A stretch of 44,618 nucleotides of DNA from Gonium pectorale (lineage: Eukaryota; Chlorophyta; Chlorophyceae; Chlamydomonadales; Volvocaceae), in assembly GCA_001584585.1 (NCBI GenBank), contig LSYV01000057.1:219867-264484 (forward strand), in the 5' to 3' direction. Shown here one piece after another: positions 1-11,386 of this stretch; the first letter of the stretch is position 1, and the number at the start of each line of letters is the position of its first letter. A program made the translations under genes and the position numbers. Below the pieces are notes generated by a model. The model ran no database searches. It was not told the DNA's origin and saw only the letters and a list, made by a program, of their open reading frames with translations.

Positions 1-221
1 GAGGAGGGGGGGGGCGTGATAGGACGTGGCGATACCCAACCCGCCAGCGGCGTCTCCCCTCCGCCCTCCGCACACACCTTCCAACGTCTCCATACTCTCC
101 CTTCCCCGGAAGGCGGGAGGAGATGTCAACAGTCTTAATCTTCGACTCCCCTCTCCCGCCCCGCTGTGCACCACCGCCCCTCCCCGCCTGCGGCTCTGCT
201 CGCCCCCCTCCCCCCGTGCAG
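1..221 (+). other. Upstream intron sequence of the WD-repeat gene
   Basis: Pyrimidine-rich sequence ends in GTGCAG at 216-221, directly before the first recognisable exon, so it reads as the 3' part of an intron. No convincing coding frame was found here. Confidence 0.5.
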
Positions 222-3200
222 GTCCCGCTCCCCCAGGACCCAGACGACGCCTCCCTCCCCGTACGCATCTACTGGGCTCCCAACCTGTGCCACCTGGCCG
301 TGGCGTACGGCAGCGGCGCGCTGACACTGTTCGGCGTGTCGCTGCCGGTGCCGAACGTGGAGCTGCAGGGCGCGGGGGCCTTCGTGGCGCTGACGCTGAG
401 CGCGTTCGGCGACACTAGCGTGCGGGAGCTGCTGCGGATACCCAAGGCCACCGTGAGAGGTGGGCCCGGCGAGCGGGGCGGGGGACAGGCACGGGGAGGG
501 GGGTTGCACGGGACGTGCTTGCTTTCCTGTGGTGCCGGTATGGGAGGGGGCCCTGAGATGCGGCGTTGGGATTGAGAACGAGAGAGAGAGGGAATGGGAG
601 AGCTGGCAACGGGAGAGGTGCTGAGGATGACGGGTTGGATGACGGGTTGGATGACGGGTGGCCTCGCGGTTGGGCGGGGTGCTGGGCGGCGGAGGTCTCC
701 CTGCTTATGCAGGGCTACTACTCGTTACTGCAATGGCGTTAGGCGCGCGGTGCGAAGGAGTGCCAGACGGTTTCATCTCAAAGCGCTCAGCCCGGCGCAG
801 CCTCCTACCCGTCACGCCTCACCGTTCCGGAAGGAACTTCGGAAAAGTCTGCAGTGCGGGAAGAGACTCCCGACCCCTCTTGCTCCTCCGCCCCGCCAGC
901 ATTTTGCCTGGGCAGCGACAACGTGGGGCGTGGCCACGTGGTGTGGCAGATGCAGCAGCGGCCGGACCGGAACCCGCATTCGGACCGCCACCACAAGGTG
1001 GGTGGCGGGGACGGGGGGAGGCGTCCCCGTGTATCTCGTCGGGAACGCGTGAAACTACGTTCTGCTCTAGAGTGCTTGCAAGCATTTGCAAGCATTTGTC
1101 ATGCATTTGCAAGCAAGCAGCATAGCCTCCCAGAGTCCCAGTGTGGTGGTGCCGAGTGGTGGTGGGACGTGTGCCGACAGGCTGCGCTGACATCGACCCT
1201 TCGAGTGAACCTTTGCGTGCTTGTTGCCCGCCCGCCTTCCCGCCCGCCCGCCGCAGACCGCCCGCGGTGCCTACGTCTGGTGGGAGCACGCTAACCGCCT
1301 GCTGCTGCTGGACCTCTCCGCCGTCGAGGCGGCGCCGCCCCTGCCGCAGCAGACGCACCAAACTCCGCGCCAGAACGCCGCCGCCGCGGCCGCACAGGCG
1401 CTGGAGGCGGAGGCGTCTGGCGGCTCCGCCAAGACAGTGGCGACTGCGGGGCTGAAGGGCGCCAGCGGCAAGGCCCTGGCAGCTGCCGTGGACGCAGCCG
1501 CCGCCGCCGCTGCCGCCGCCGCGGCCACCGCCGGGTCGGCGCCGCCGCCGCTTGTGGAGCCGACGGCGCCGCCGCGCCTTCCGCAGATCGCGCCGCAGTC
1601 GCGGGACTGGCTGCTACCGCACAACGTGACGGCCTCAGCCACGACATCGGACAGCAAGACGCTGGCTTGGGGCCTGGTGGACGGCTCCGTCGTGCTGTGG
1701 GACGACCGCTCGTGCTGCGCCACCAATGTGCTACCCCGCCTGCGGGGCCCCATAACGGCGCTCGCCTGGGTCAACGGCATCGCGCACAAGCTCATGTGCG
1801 CCTCCGAGGCCGGCGACATCTACGTCGCCGACATCATCAAGCCCGAGGACAGCTCGCAGAAGCCGTACGAGTTCCCCCAGCCAATCCACGAGATCCACTT
1901 CCTGCCGTACGAGACCTTCGCGCTGTGCGTCTGCCGCGGCCACACCTCGTCGGACGGCGAGCTGCCCGGCGCCGCCGGTGCCGGCGGCATCTCCTTATCT
2001 GGCGGCGCCGGCGGCGCCGCCGGCGCCGCCGCCCTGCTCGGCACGCCCGCCCGCCGGCCGCGGGTTTTCTGGTACAACGTGCTGGAGGAGAAGCCGGTGG
2101 CCGAGCTGATGGGGCCGCAGGCGGGCCAGGGCTTCGGCCTGGTGTGTTGCGTGCCGCCGCCGCCGGCAGCGGCGGCGCCGCCGGCGCCGCCCAAGCCCGA
2201 GGGCTCCGAGCCCAAGCTGCCCGCCGCCTCCTCCGGGGCCAAGGCCGCGCTCATCACGGCGCTCAACGCCATGGGTGCGGCCGTGTCGCTGGGCCCCACG
2301 CTGGTGCCGGTGCGGCTGGCAGTGCCGCCGGGCGCGGGGCCGGTGACGTATCCGGCCATCAGCTACAAGGACACGTACCTGGTGGTGAGTGGCTGTGTGG
2401 GTTCGTGTAGATCGTGTCAGCCCCCGCAAGGAGCTAGGATCGGTGTGCGTCGTGCTGTAGTACCACGCTGCAACACGTCTTGGTGGCTGTTAATGGGTCT
2501 GCTGCAGGCGTACACCGGTATGTGTGCTGCCTACCTGACAAGGGCAGGCCGCGAACACAGCGCTTGTCAACGACTCAGCCCTCTCAGCAGTCCAGGACAC
2601 GAGAGCCGCAGAGGCAACCTCCAGCGAGACGTGACCGGCTCAATCCGGGGCCCTCGGATACGTTCCCCGCACCTCGTGCTCCCGCCCGCATCCTCCCGCC
2701 CGCCCGCATGCGGCGCTGTTGTTTGCCACCGTCCCCGTCCTCCCCACCACTCCTGCCACCCCGCCAACCCATTTGGGCTTCCCTGAGTGCGAACGCAACC
2801 AATCTCTTGAACCCCCCCCGTCTTTAATCGCTTCATAACCTCCCCCCTTGCGGGCGCACCCCCCCCCGACCCGACCCGCAACCCTCCGCCCCCACCCCCC
2901 GCCTGCCCGCAGATCGGCGGCGACGTGGTTGACAAAGTGGTCCACAGTCGGTTCGCGGAGGACGATGACGCTGTACCGCAGCGGGTGACGCTGCTGTACA
3001 TGTACAAGCTGGACGCCCTCATGCGGCACCTGCTGCCCGAGGACGAGACCACGTCCAGGTGGGCGGGTGCGGGGGTTGGGGGAGGGGAGGATAGGGGCGG
3101 GAACGGGCGAAGAGGAGCACGGGGTAAGGGCACGAGCTGCGCTGGCCCCCGTTGAGGCGGGGCAGTGTGGCGCACTGCAATCCCGCAGTGCGCCTCTGCG

Positions 3201-5084
3201 CGGCAAGGCGCGTCCAGGGAGGGCGTCCCCACTCTCCAGGACAGGCTGTCTCATGGTCTTGCTCGCTGACCCTGCGCCCGCCTGCTACATCTGCGCCCGC
3301 CCGCCCGCCCGCTTCCCGCTGCTGCTGCCGCTGCCGTGTGTGCGCCTCAGGCTGGGCAAGGTGGTGCTGGACCGCATCCTGGCCGACCTGGAGGCCCCCC
3401 GGGCCAACCGCAGAAAAGGTGGGCGCGACGAGGCCAGCGCGGTCGGGGTGGGGCCGGGAATACGTGGCCCTTTGTTCCCAGCGTCCTTCGGCCCTGGTTG
3501 GCAATACCCGTGTGTTTGGATGTCATCAAAGGACGCTGAAGGTGGTGCCAGCAGCGTTCTGCTGTACAGCGCCCTTGCTCGCCCATCCCCGCCTCGCCCC
3601 CGGGGGCCACCCCAGGCGCAACGACTGCAGCCCCCACTACCGTGGCCGGATGCCGCGGAATACCACATCTGCTGCCCTCCGTGTTTGCGACCCGGCCCAA
3701 CCGCTGACGTGCGGTCCGCCGTAGCCGAGCTGCCCCGCGCTGGCGCCGTTGCTCGAGACGCCTCCCGCCTGTCCCCCGTTTCAAACCACTCCCAGCACCC
3801 TGTGCGCCCCAGCCTCTGCTTCGCCCCCCACCCCACCACACCCTACCTGGTAAAATGCTGCTGTTGTAGCAGCCCGTTCCTACCAAACCCGCACCCCCCA
3901 CCCCCCACCCCGCGACCCGATTTCCCTTCTTCATTACCCACACCCGCACCCCCCCCCCCGCATCCCCCCCCCCGCACCCCCCGCCAGGCAAGCGCGTGAC
4001 GATGGACGTGGAGGACCCCGACGCGCCCAAGCTGCCCTCCTCCATGCGCAAGCCCGACCCCTTCGACCCCGCCGGCTCCTCGGGCAAGCCCTCCGCCCGC
4101 GCCGCCAACCGCCACATCACGTTCGGCAACCTGGACGAGCTGTTCAACGACATGGACCGCAGCAACAAGAAGCCCAAGGAGGTCAAGGTGTTCCCCAAGG
4201 AGACCAAGAAGGGGCTCAAGATGGCCCCCGTGCCCAACGAGGTGGCCATGATCAACCGCGACCGGCGGGTGAGTTGCAGCCTGGCGGGCGGGCGAATTGG
4301 GCCGAGGAGTGCCTGGTGTGCGAGCAATCAGGGAAGCGGAAAGCCCCGTCCTAACGCCACCATAGCTTATTGTCACCGCGGATGCGTTGCGGCGGGCGGG
4401 CGCCGCGCGGGCGGAGGGGGGGGAGGAGGCGGGGGCGTGCGTGAGGGCCCGGGACATAGAGGCATGCAATCCGGGAAGCGGGTGGGCGGGTGGGTAGGGG
4501 TTAGAAACGAGGGTGGGGGGGGACAGCGTTGCACACGGGCGGAGTGGGCTGGGTGTGGAAGCCCTGCCTCAACCCCACCGTTTGTTACTTCGGTAGGCTT
4601 GAGGTGAGCGCGCGCCCACGCAACCTAACCCCTCCGTTCGACGTGCGCCCCTGCTCCCCCCCCACCGCCCCGCCTCTCTACTGAGAACGCCTGATTCTTA
4701 TTTTTTCAATGAACCCCCCACCACCGCCATCGCCGCCAGGGCCCCGACGGCAAGCCGCGCCTCGCGCCGATCGGGCTGGAGAAGGCCAAGGAGGAGCCGC
4801 CGCCCTTTGCGGAGCGCAGCCAGTCGCCGCCTTGGCACCACACAAACCCGCTGGCGCGCATCCATCCCGACTGGGAGGAGGCGCCGGTGCTGATCCGCAT
4901 CATGGAGCGGATAGGCTCCAAGGGCGGCGGCCGCAAGAGGCGCGACAAGCGGCTTGAGCAGCTGACGGACGAGCTGATGGGCAAGTTCGCAAAGGAGGCG
5001 GGCGCCAAGCCCAACCTGTTTGTGGACTTGGGCGACACAAAGGCGGAGCTGGGCGGCGGCGGAGGGAGTGGGAAGGCGCGGTGA
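222..5084 (+). CDS. WD-repeat protein, 5'-truncated (possible flagellar central-pair protein)
   Basis: Six exons are visible: 222-452, 1257-2384, 2913-3058, 3351-3418, 3988-4268 and 4740-5084 (TGA). Every junction has GT donor and AG acceptor and the phases agree, giving 732 residues; the start codon lies left of the window. A beta-propeller-like stretch in exon 2 has LAWGLVDGSVVLWDD followed by ITALAWVNG and GDIYVAD, typical of WD repeats. It is interrupted by Ala-rich and Pro/Ala-rich inserts (about 1380-1570 and 1960-2230). The last exons encode a charged, Lys/Pro-rich tail (PNEVAMINRDRR, then a basic GGGRKRRDKR segment) with no enzyme motif. Known: WDR93-type proteins (FAP297 in Chlamydomonas) are WD-repeat subunits of the ciliary central-pair C1d projection, of roughly this size. 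Inference: this gene may be that one, but I place it only by general character, so no symbol is given. It converges on the RlmN-type gene. Confidence 0.8.
627..659 (+). repeat. Short tandem repeat, 12-bp unit, about 2.7 copies
   Basis: The unit ATGACGGGTTGG is repeated at 627, 639 and 651 (last copy partial), inside the first visible intron (453-1256) of the WD-repeat gene. It has no coding role. Confidence 0.8.
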
Positions 5085-5524
5085 AGACTGGGGATGGCGA
5101 GGCTTGTTGAGGTGTGAAACGATGAGAAAATGGTTGCGAGGGCGGCGAGTGTGCCGAGTCGGGTGTCAATCTCAACATGGTCTCCAGCGATCCCCATCGT
5201 CAGCGCGGGCTGGGGGGCGGGGTGCTGTGTGGGTGACGGCGAGCTGCTAGATGGGCCGATCTGCGGCGGCGGGCGCCAAGCCCAAGCCGGTGCCCAACCG
5301 GTGTCCAGAACCGGTCCTTGAGTCACCAGCGACGCATAAGGCATGATATTTAGGGCATGAGTCGCTACGGCCGCGAAGCCACTGCCTCCGGGGCGGATGG
5401 GTGGGTGCATAATCGGTCTTTTTTACGGTCGCCAGAGCGGCAGGACGGGCCAGGACCGCCCCGAGGTCGGGATGGTGGGCAGTGCGGGCTGCCATGTATT
5501 CCGAGGGCACCTCGGTCGACTTCG

Positions 5525-5529
5525 TGTAA
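5525..5529 (+). terminator. Poly(A) signal TGTAA for the WD-repeat gene
   Basis: This is the first plus-strand TGTAA after the stop at 5084, giving a 3' UTR of about 440 bases. TGTAA is the usual poly(A) signal of Chlamydomonas. Assignment is by position only. Confidence 0.55.
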
Positions 5530-5644
5530 AGTCGTTCGCGCGTCCGTTCCCCATCCCTATGCGGACTGCCAAGCGGACCAACAGCCGGCGGTCGCCGAGC
5601 ATGGGAAAAGTGCCTGCCCCGTCGCCCATCGGCTGCCGGCACCA

Positions 5645-5649
5645 TTACA
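5645..5649 (-). terminator. Poly(A) signal TGTAA (minus strand) for the RlmN-type gene
   Basis: Plus-strand TTACA at this position is TGTAA on the minus strand, about 900 bases after the RlmN-type stop codon. It lies about 120 bases beyond the signal of the convergent WD-repeat gene, so the two 3' UTRs would be nearly back to back. Confidence 0.45.
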
Positions 5650-6546
5650 TGGTACGCAATGAACTGCGAACACATCGCCTGCCCTGGTTTGTCCGAGCGG
5701 CAATGGCTCGTCTATGTCGAATAGCCCTCGGATAGCCCTATGTCGGATAGCCCTCCGGATAGCGGGTCAAGTGCCCCCGGCTCCACGCACGACACGCAAG
5801 GGCGACCGTTGCCCTGCCCTCCTCGTCATCCGACCCGCCGGCCCGCAAGCGAAAGCGGCCGCGCCCCCCTGCCTGCAACGGTCAGTTTCCCCTGAGCGCA
5901 CGGCACCCGCCTACGGGGGGTGAGGGCCCCATGAAACCCGCCCCCGCCCCAGCCCGAGCCTGCACAAACGCTACGACTGAAACACGGTCGCGCGTTGCGC
6001 GCGGTGCGCACACGGCGCCAAACACATGCATGTCGATATGAGTGCCCGACCTGTCCAAAACCTGCACCACGTACCAAAGCCCACCGCCACCAAAACCCGC
6101 TCCTCACGCGTCACCGTCTGCCCGTAGGCCCGATCGCCCGTAGGCCAATGCATGGCCCCGCACTCTGCAGTTCTCAATCCGCTCCTCCCCCCGCCCCGCC
6201 TCTGCGCCAGGAGTCTGCACGAGCAGGCCTCCAGGCAGAGCAGCCCTACACAGGCCGAGGCCGAGGGACCGCACACTCCATCGCTGTGGGTGCCGCATCG
6301 CAGCCACCCACACCAACGCCCTGCCCACTCGACGACCGGAGTACGCCCCCCAGCCTGCGGTTGCCTCCCGCCAGCCCTCGTGCCGTCCTCTCCTGCCGGC
6401 GTCGCATCACGGCACCAAGCGGGCCTCCGCCGCAGCCGCGCCTCCCTCCCTCCCTCTCCCTACCCCAATGTCTCGGAGCTGAGGCCCCGTGCTGTGCCAA
6501 TCGCGCTGACTCTCCCTCCAGGCCGCCATGCCCCCTGCTCTGCCGC

Positions 6547-9500
6547 TCATGCCACGGGCCCCAGCTTGACTTTGCGCACAGCGTCCTCGATGTCCTTAGT
6601 GGCCTCCCGGCTGCAGCCGCCGCCGCCGCCGCCGCCCGTCTCAATGACCAGCTGGCCGCACGCGCCTGTGCGGGAGCGGGGCGTGGGGACGGGGGGGCGG
6701 GGGTGTGTGGGGACGCGGGGGCATGGGGAGGGCGCGGAACGCGCAAAGGGGAGGCAATGATGGGCGCTTTCGCCCATGCACCGATCAAAGTGAGGCCAGG
6801 GAAGGGCGTCGGCCCGGGCACGCAGTGTAACTAACCCACACGGCTCGGCATGGCGGCAGTTCGGATAACCCCTCCCGAATAGTTTACCTCCCCCTCCCGA
6901 TCCGACACAACACGGCACGACACCACGCCACTGCTTAGCAACCGGGCAGCTCTGCGCGCCGCACCCGATATGTCCTGCCCCATCTCCTGGCGCACGGTGG
7001 TGTGCAGGCCGTAGGTGTGGCGCAGCACGGACTGGAAGGCCGCCACGGAGCCGTCCTGCGGCGCCTCGAAGAACGGCCCCTCGGGCTGGTACACGGGGTT
7101 CCAGGGTATGAGGTTGACCACAACGTCGTCGCCCTGGGGGGATGAGTGCATGAAGGCATGAGGAGTTGAGGTGTTGAGGGGATGAGGTGTGGGCATAGGG
7201 TAGGATAGGGTAGGGGAGTATGAAAAGAAGAGCTTGGAACTTGCATATCAACGGGCTGGGCGCCAGCAGCATTCGCCCGGCCGGCGGCCAAGCCGGCTGT
7301 TGTCTTCGTTCAAGAATGGGGGAGGGAAGGGAGCGGCAACAGGGTTGTAGGCGAGGAGGGGGGCGGGTGGCCGGCCCCGTTTTCCCGTCCTGGCGGGCAA
7401 ACACGTGCGACGTTGACAGGTGGGCGCGCGGCTGCAAGATTACAACCAGTCGGGCGGCATGGAGGTGCGCTGCTGCGGCCGGCCGGCCTCCTCGCCGCCG
7501 CCCCCGCCCCCCGCGCCTCGCGGCTGCCCGGCCCCCCTCCCTGTCCGCATCTTTTTGCCACATCTCCCCGCATTCCGCAAGTCCAGGAGCAAACCGCCCT
7601 GTGCCTCCTCATTCCCCTCTGCTCCTCCAACATGTGCTTCCCGCGGGGCAGCGACGGCGACAACACCCCTCGGGTCCCCTTGCAGCGCCGTCCCCACACC
7701 GCGCGCGTCCTCGCCGCACCTGCAGCAGCTTGCCCAGCTCGTGCGCCTGCTCCAGTCCGTCGTTGACGCCGCTCAGCATGACGTACTCGTAGAAGACGCG
7801 CTGGCTGCTGTTGGCCTGGTAGGACCGCACCGCGTCCATCAGCGCCGGCAGCTTGTAGGCGCGCGCCGAGGGCACGATCTTGGCACGCAGCTCCTGGTTG
7901 GGCGCATGCAGCGACAGCGCCAGGCTGACGCCCTGGAGGTGGGGGGGAGGGGGGCAATAGGGGCGAGAGGGAGGGGAGAAGCGGGGGCTCGCAGGGAATG
8001 AGAGAAGAGTGTGGGCCCCAACGCGCTGACGGAGACGGGCGGGGCTTGCGAACATCCGATGAGGACGGGCTGGTGTCCAGGTGCATCTTTCCCCGAGGTC
8101 CCCCCCGCCCAGCAGCAGCAGCAGCCCTTCGACAACGGGCCCAGTGCGCACCCCTGCCTCCCGGCCCCCACCTCAGACTTCTTTACTGTAAACGCCCTCC
8201 AACTTCCCCCAGACGTCCCCAACACCTCGTCCCCCGCCCCGTCTCCCAGCGCCCGCCCTCCGCCCGTCCCCGCTCCCCCCCCCGCGTACCGGCAGATCCT
8301 GGGCCAGCTGTTTGATGCGCGGAATGACCCCCACCGTGGACACCGTCACGTGGCGGCGGCGCAGCCCGAAGTAGCGCGAGTCGGTCATCATGGACACCGC
8401 CGAGCGGACGGCCTCGTAGTTGTTGAGCGGCTCGCCCATGCCCTGCGGGGCGGGCGTGGGGGGTGCGCATGGCAGGGGTCGGTGGTCGGCTGAGGGCCGG
8501 CGTAGGGGCCGGGGTGGCAGTCCGTCGGTATGGCAGGGAGTTACAGAGGGAGGTGGGCCCGAATGCTCTGGCACGAGCGCGGTCAAGGGCTGGCGTGGGG
8601 AGCGGCGGTGCGCCCCGGAGCTACGGGCAGCCAAAGCCAGGTGCTGACCACCAGGTGTGGGGCACCTTTAGGCGCCCGGCTCGTCTGGGTTTGTTACTTG
8701 TAGATAGCGCGCCTACAACGTGTAACAATCAACAAGGCAAGGTGCTGTCGGGCGGTGCAGGAGGGGCCTTCCGAGAGCACTTGCCGGGGTTTGCCATGGG
8801 CGGGGTGACATGGCCGCCATCCCCCCACCCCCCAAACGCAAGACGGCGCCACCCACGCCATCACGCAGCCCGCCCCATCACACAAACCGCCTCGGCCCCC
8901 GGAACCACAATCCGCACGGCTGAAGCCATGTGCCACCGCACACCCCCGCTCACCACCCGCCCACGCACCCATCTACCGGGACCGCCCACCCATCCACCCA
9001 CCATGAACACGATGTTCCGGATGCGCGTCACCGCCCGGGCGTGCATAAGCTGCTCGACGATCTCGCCCGCGTTCAGGTGCCCCTTGAGGCCCATGGTGCC
9101 TGCGGCCGGTGTGCATGTGTGTGTGTGCGTGCGTGTGCGCGGGAGAGAGGACGGGCGCGAAGGAGGGAGGGAGGGCCGTGACTGCGTCGCCGCCACTGCG
9201 CAGCAGCCCTAAGGCACCCATGTCCCAGTGTGCCCGGAGGGCCGGTTCCCCAGGTCGTCCTGCAGGCGGTGCCAGGCAGTACCTGGCGGTACGTAAGGCT
9301 TGCGATCGCCGGGCGGGATGGAAGCTCTCGTCTGGTTGCGCGCGCCGCCCATCAGTGTCCCGGCCCAGGACCCCCGGGCGTCTCGAAGCATCGCCTGGGC
9401 CACAGGGCCGCCCAGCCCCCCCCCCCAGTCGTCTTCGCCCGCACCCCCTCCTCGCCATGCCCCCACTCCCCCGCTCCCTCTTCCCTACCCCACGCCCCGC

Positions 9501-11080
9501 CCCGCCCCGCGCCGCCCACACACCTGTTGCGCAAAAGGTGCAGCCCATCTGGCAGCCCACTTGCGAGGAGACACACAGCGTGGAGCGCCGCCGCAGCCGC
9601 GCAGCCGCCGCCGAGGTGACGGAGGGCGCGCTGGAGGACGGCTCGGCCTCGCCGCCACGGTTGCCGCTCTCCCCGGCGCCTCCCGCATTGCCGCCGCCGC
9701 CACCGCAGCTGCTTCCGTCGCCGCTCCCGCGCGCCGCCCCGCGTCCCGGCGCCTCCTGCTGCCGCTGGCGTGGCCGCTGCGCCGCCGCGCCCTCCTCGCG
9801 CTCATCCTCCTCCTCCTCGGCCGCTGCCCGATGGTCAACCGGCAGGTGGGGGTCCACCTCGGGGGCGCCCGAAGCCAGCAGCTGGGGGTCGCGGCCTGTG
9901 TGTGTGTGTGTGAGAGGGGTGAGGGTGGTGGTGGGGAGCATTCGCAATGAAGCCAGTGGACCATGACGGCGTGACCGCGTGACGGGCACATGTCCGTCCT
10001 TCGCTGCAACGACGCTGGCGCGTCGGACAGTCATCGCGTCCCGAAAAGGCAAACGGAAGGCCGTGCGCTCTGCCGCCAGGCCGCGAGGTACTGGGGAGGC
10101 AATGACCTCCTGGGGAGACGGGGGGAGGCAATGACCTCCCCCCGCCCCGGGGCCCCTGCTCGCACCCTTGGCGCCCCGTGGGGTGAAAGCACGCGCCAAG
10201 CGCCAAGCAGCAGCCATCCCCTTTCCACGCAAGCCCCAGCTCATGACACACACCGTCGTAACGTCTTTAACCACAAATGGACTAGGCCCGAGAGCTCCGC
10301 CACTCCCCAGTCAACCAACCGCTGCACTGCAACCGCCCAACAGACCGCACGCAACCTCCAACCGTCAGCCGAACTCACTGGGCGCCTCGTACGTCATGAT
10401 CACCGCCTCCACCTGCATGCCGTCCTGAAGCTCCACCAGCAGCTTGGTGGTGCTGCCGTCGCTGCTGTTCTGGCATTTGACGACGCGGGTTGTGAAGCGC
10501 ACAAAGTACTTGTCCAGCAACGCGACAGCGGCCCTGGGCACGTCCGGCACATCGTGCCAGCTGCTCCCGGGGTTGCGGATCATGTGCCTGGTGAGGTTCG
10601 ATGACGGGGTTGTGTGGTGGGGTTTGATGGGCAGCTGGTGATGTGGCGTAGGAGGGTTGAAAGGCACGGCCTTTGGTCGGGGCAGGTGCTTGCAGTTGTT
10701 ATGAAGGCCGGCAGCGGGCGGCTTTTCGGGTGAGCTGTGCCGATGTTACGGAGCAGCGGTTCTTGTTGCGGTGCGCAGGCGCAAAGACGCGAGCAAGGTG
10801 GGGTTTTGGCACGCCACACGAGACCCCCCAGTGCGCCGTGCGGACCGCAAATCAGCGCGTTAGCAGCGCCCCGCTGCCAGGTGTTATGGCAGTCACGCGC
10901 CAGCGCTGACAGCGAAGTGGCTCGGCGGCGCGCGCAACAAACGATGGCCTTTTCACGTGTCGCTACTCACCCCCAAATCCGCACCGCATGCATCGGCTTT
11001 ATACCCTCCTCCTGGAACGCCTGAAGAACGGCGCTCGTATCCCACACCGATTGAGGGTTCAGTTTTCGAGGCGGCGGCAT
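6547..11080 (-). CDS. RlmN-like radical SAM RNA methyltransferase (plant type)
   Basis: Eight minus-strand exons: 11080-10971, 10587-10379, 9895-9524, 9099-9002, 8442-8290, 7932-7720, 7133-6965 and 6665-6547. All sites are GT/AG with matching phases, and 1443 bases encode 480 residues. The protein shows the RlmN N-terminal domain (about 1-106), a low-complexity insert (about 107-210), and the radical-SAM 4Fe-4S motif [11 protein letters not shown] with cysteines near 221, 225 and 228. The preceding [10 protein letters not shown] carries a conserved Cys near 214. Further on are [27 protein letters not shown] and the terminal GACGQL, whose Cys near 444 matches the methyl-carrying cysteine of E. 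coli RlmN. Known: RlmN makes 2-methyladenosine in 23S rRNA and tRNA; the targets of plant homologues are unclear to me. The start MPPPRKLNP lacks an obvious transit peptide, so an organellar site is not evident. An intact active site suggests a working enzyme. Confidence 0.93.
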
Positions 11081-11386
11081 TTTTCCGTAATGCTACGAGG
11101 TTGTAAAGTCAAAGATGCGTTTGATGCGCAAGCTGAAGAGCTTGTCTGTATACTTTCGCCGTTGTAGCCTCCTCCCCAAGGTAGCAGCGGTATCTAGGAA
11201 GTCCAACCTTTTCTTCGACTAAGCACGGCAGTACCTATAACAGTATGCAAAGAGCGTAGTTACATCGATGTCGTACGGCACCGGACCGCACGAAACCCAA
11301 GCGCTCCCAACCTCGCGGAGAGTTGCAGCTCCCTTTCCCACGCTCCCACCCCCGGCCCCCGACCCAAGTCACAAACGTGCAGGAGG
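11081..11386. other. Short spacer: RlmN-type promoter and TML 3' end
   Basis: Only 306 bases separate the RlmN-type start codon from the upstream TML stop codon, both genes being on the minus strand. It must hold the TML 3' UTR and poly(A) site plus the RlmN-type promoter and 5' UTR. It is AT-richer than its surroundings around 11085-11260. No TATA box could be assigned with confidence. Confidence 0.6.
11260..11264 (-). terminator. Poly(A) signal TGTAA (minus strand) for TML
   Basis: Plus-strand TTACA reads as TGTAA on the minus strand, 123 bases past the TML stop codon. The position is suitable for a short 3' UTR. Confidence 0.5.

Larger units (their letters stand above)
5085..6546. other. 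Convergent 3' UTR region
   Basis: This 1.46-kb stretch between two converging genes holds the two candidate TGTAA signals. No splice-supported exon or conserved protein frame was found on either strand; the open frames here are compositional. Confidence 0.6.

Noticed and set aside
8973..10274. A 433-codon minus-strand open frame
   Set aside because: Only the part 9895-9524 is coding (RlmN exon 3). The rest is intron read-through and out-of-frame sequence.
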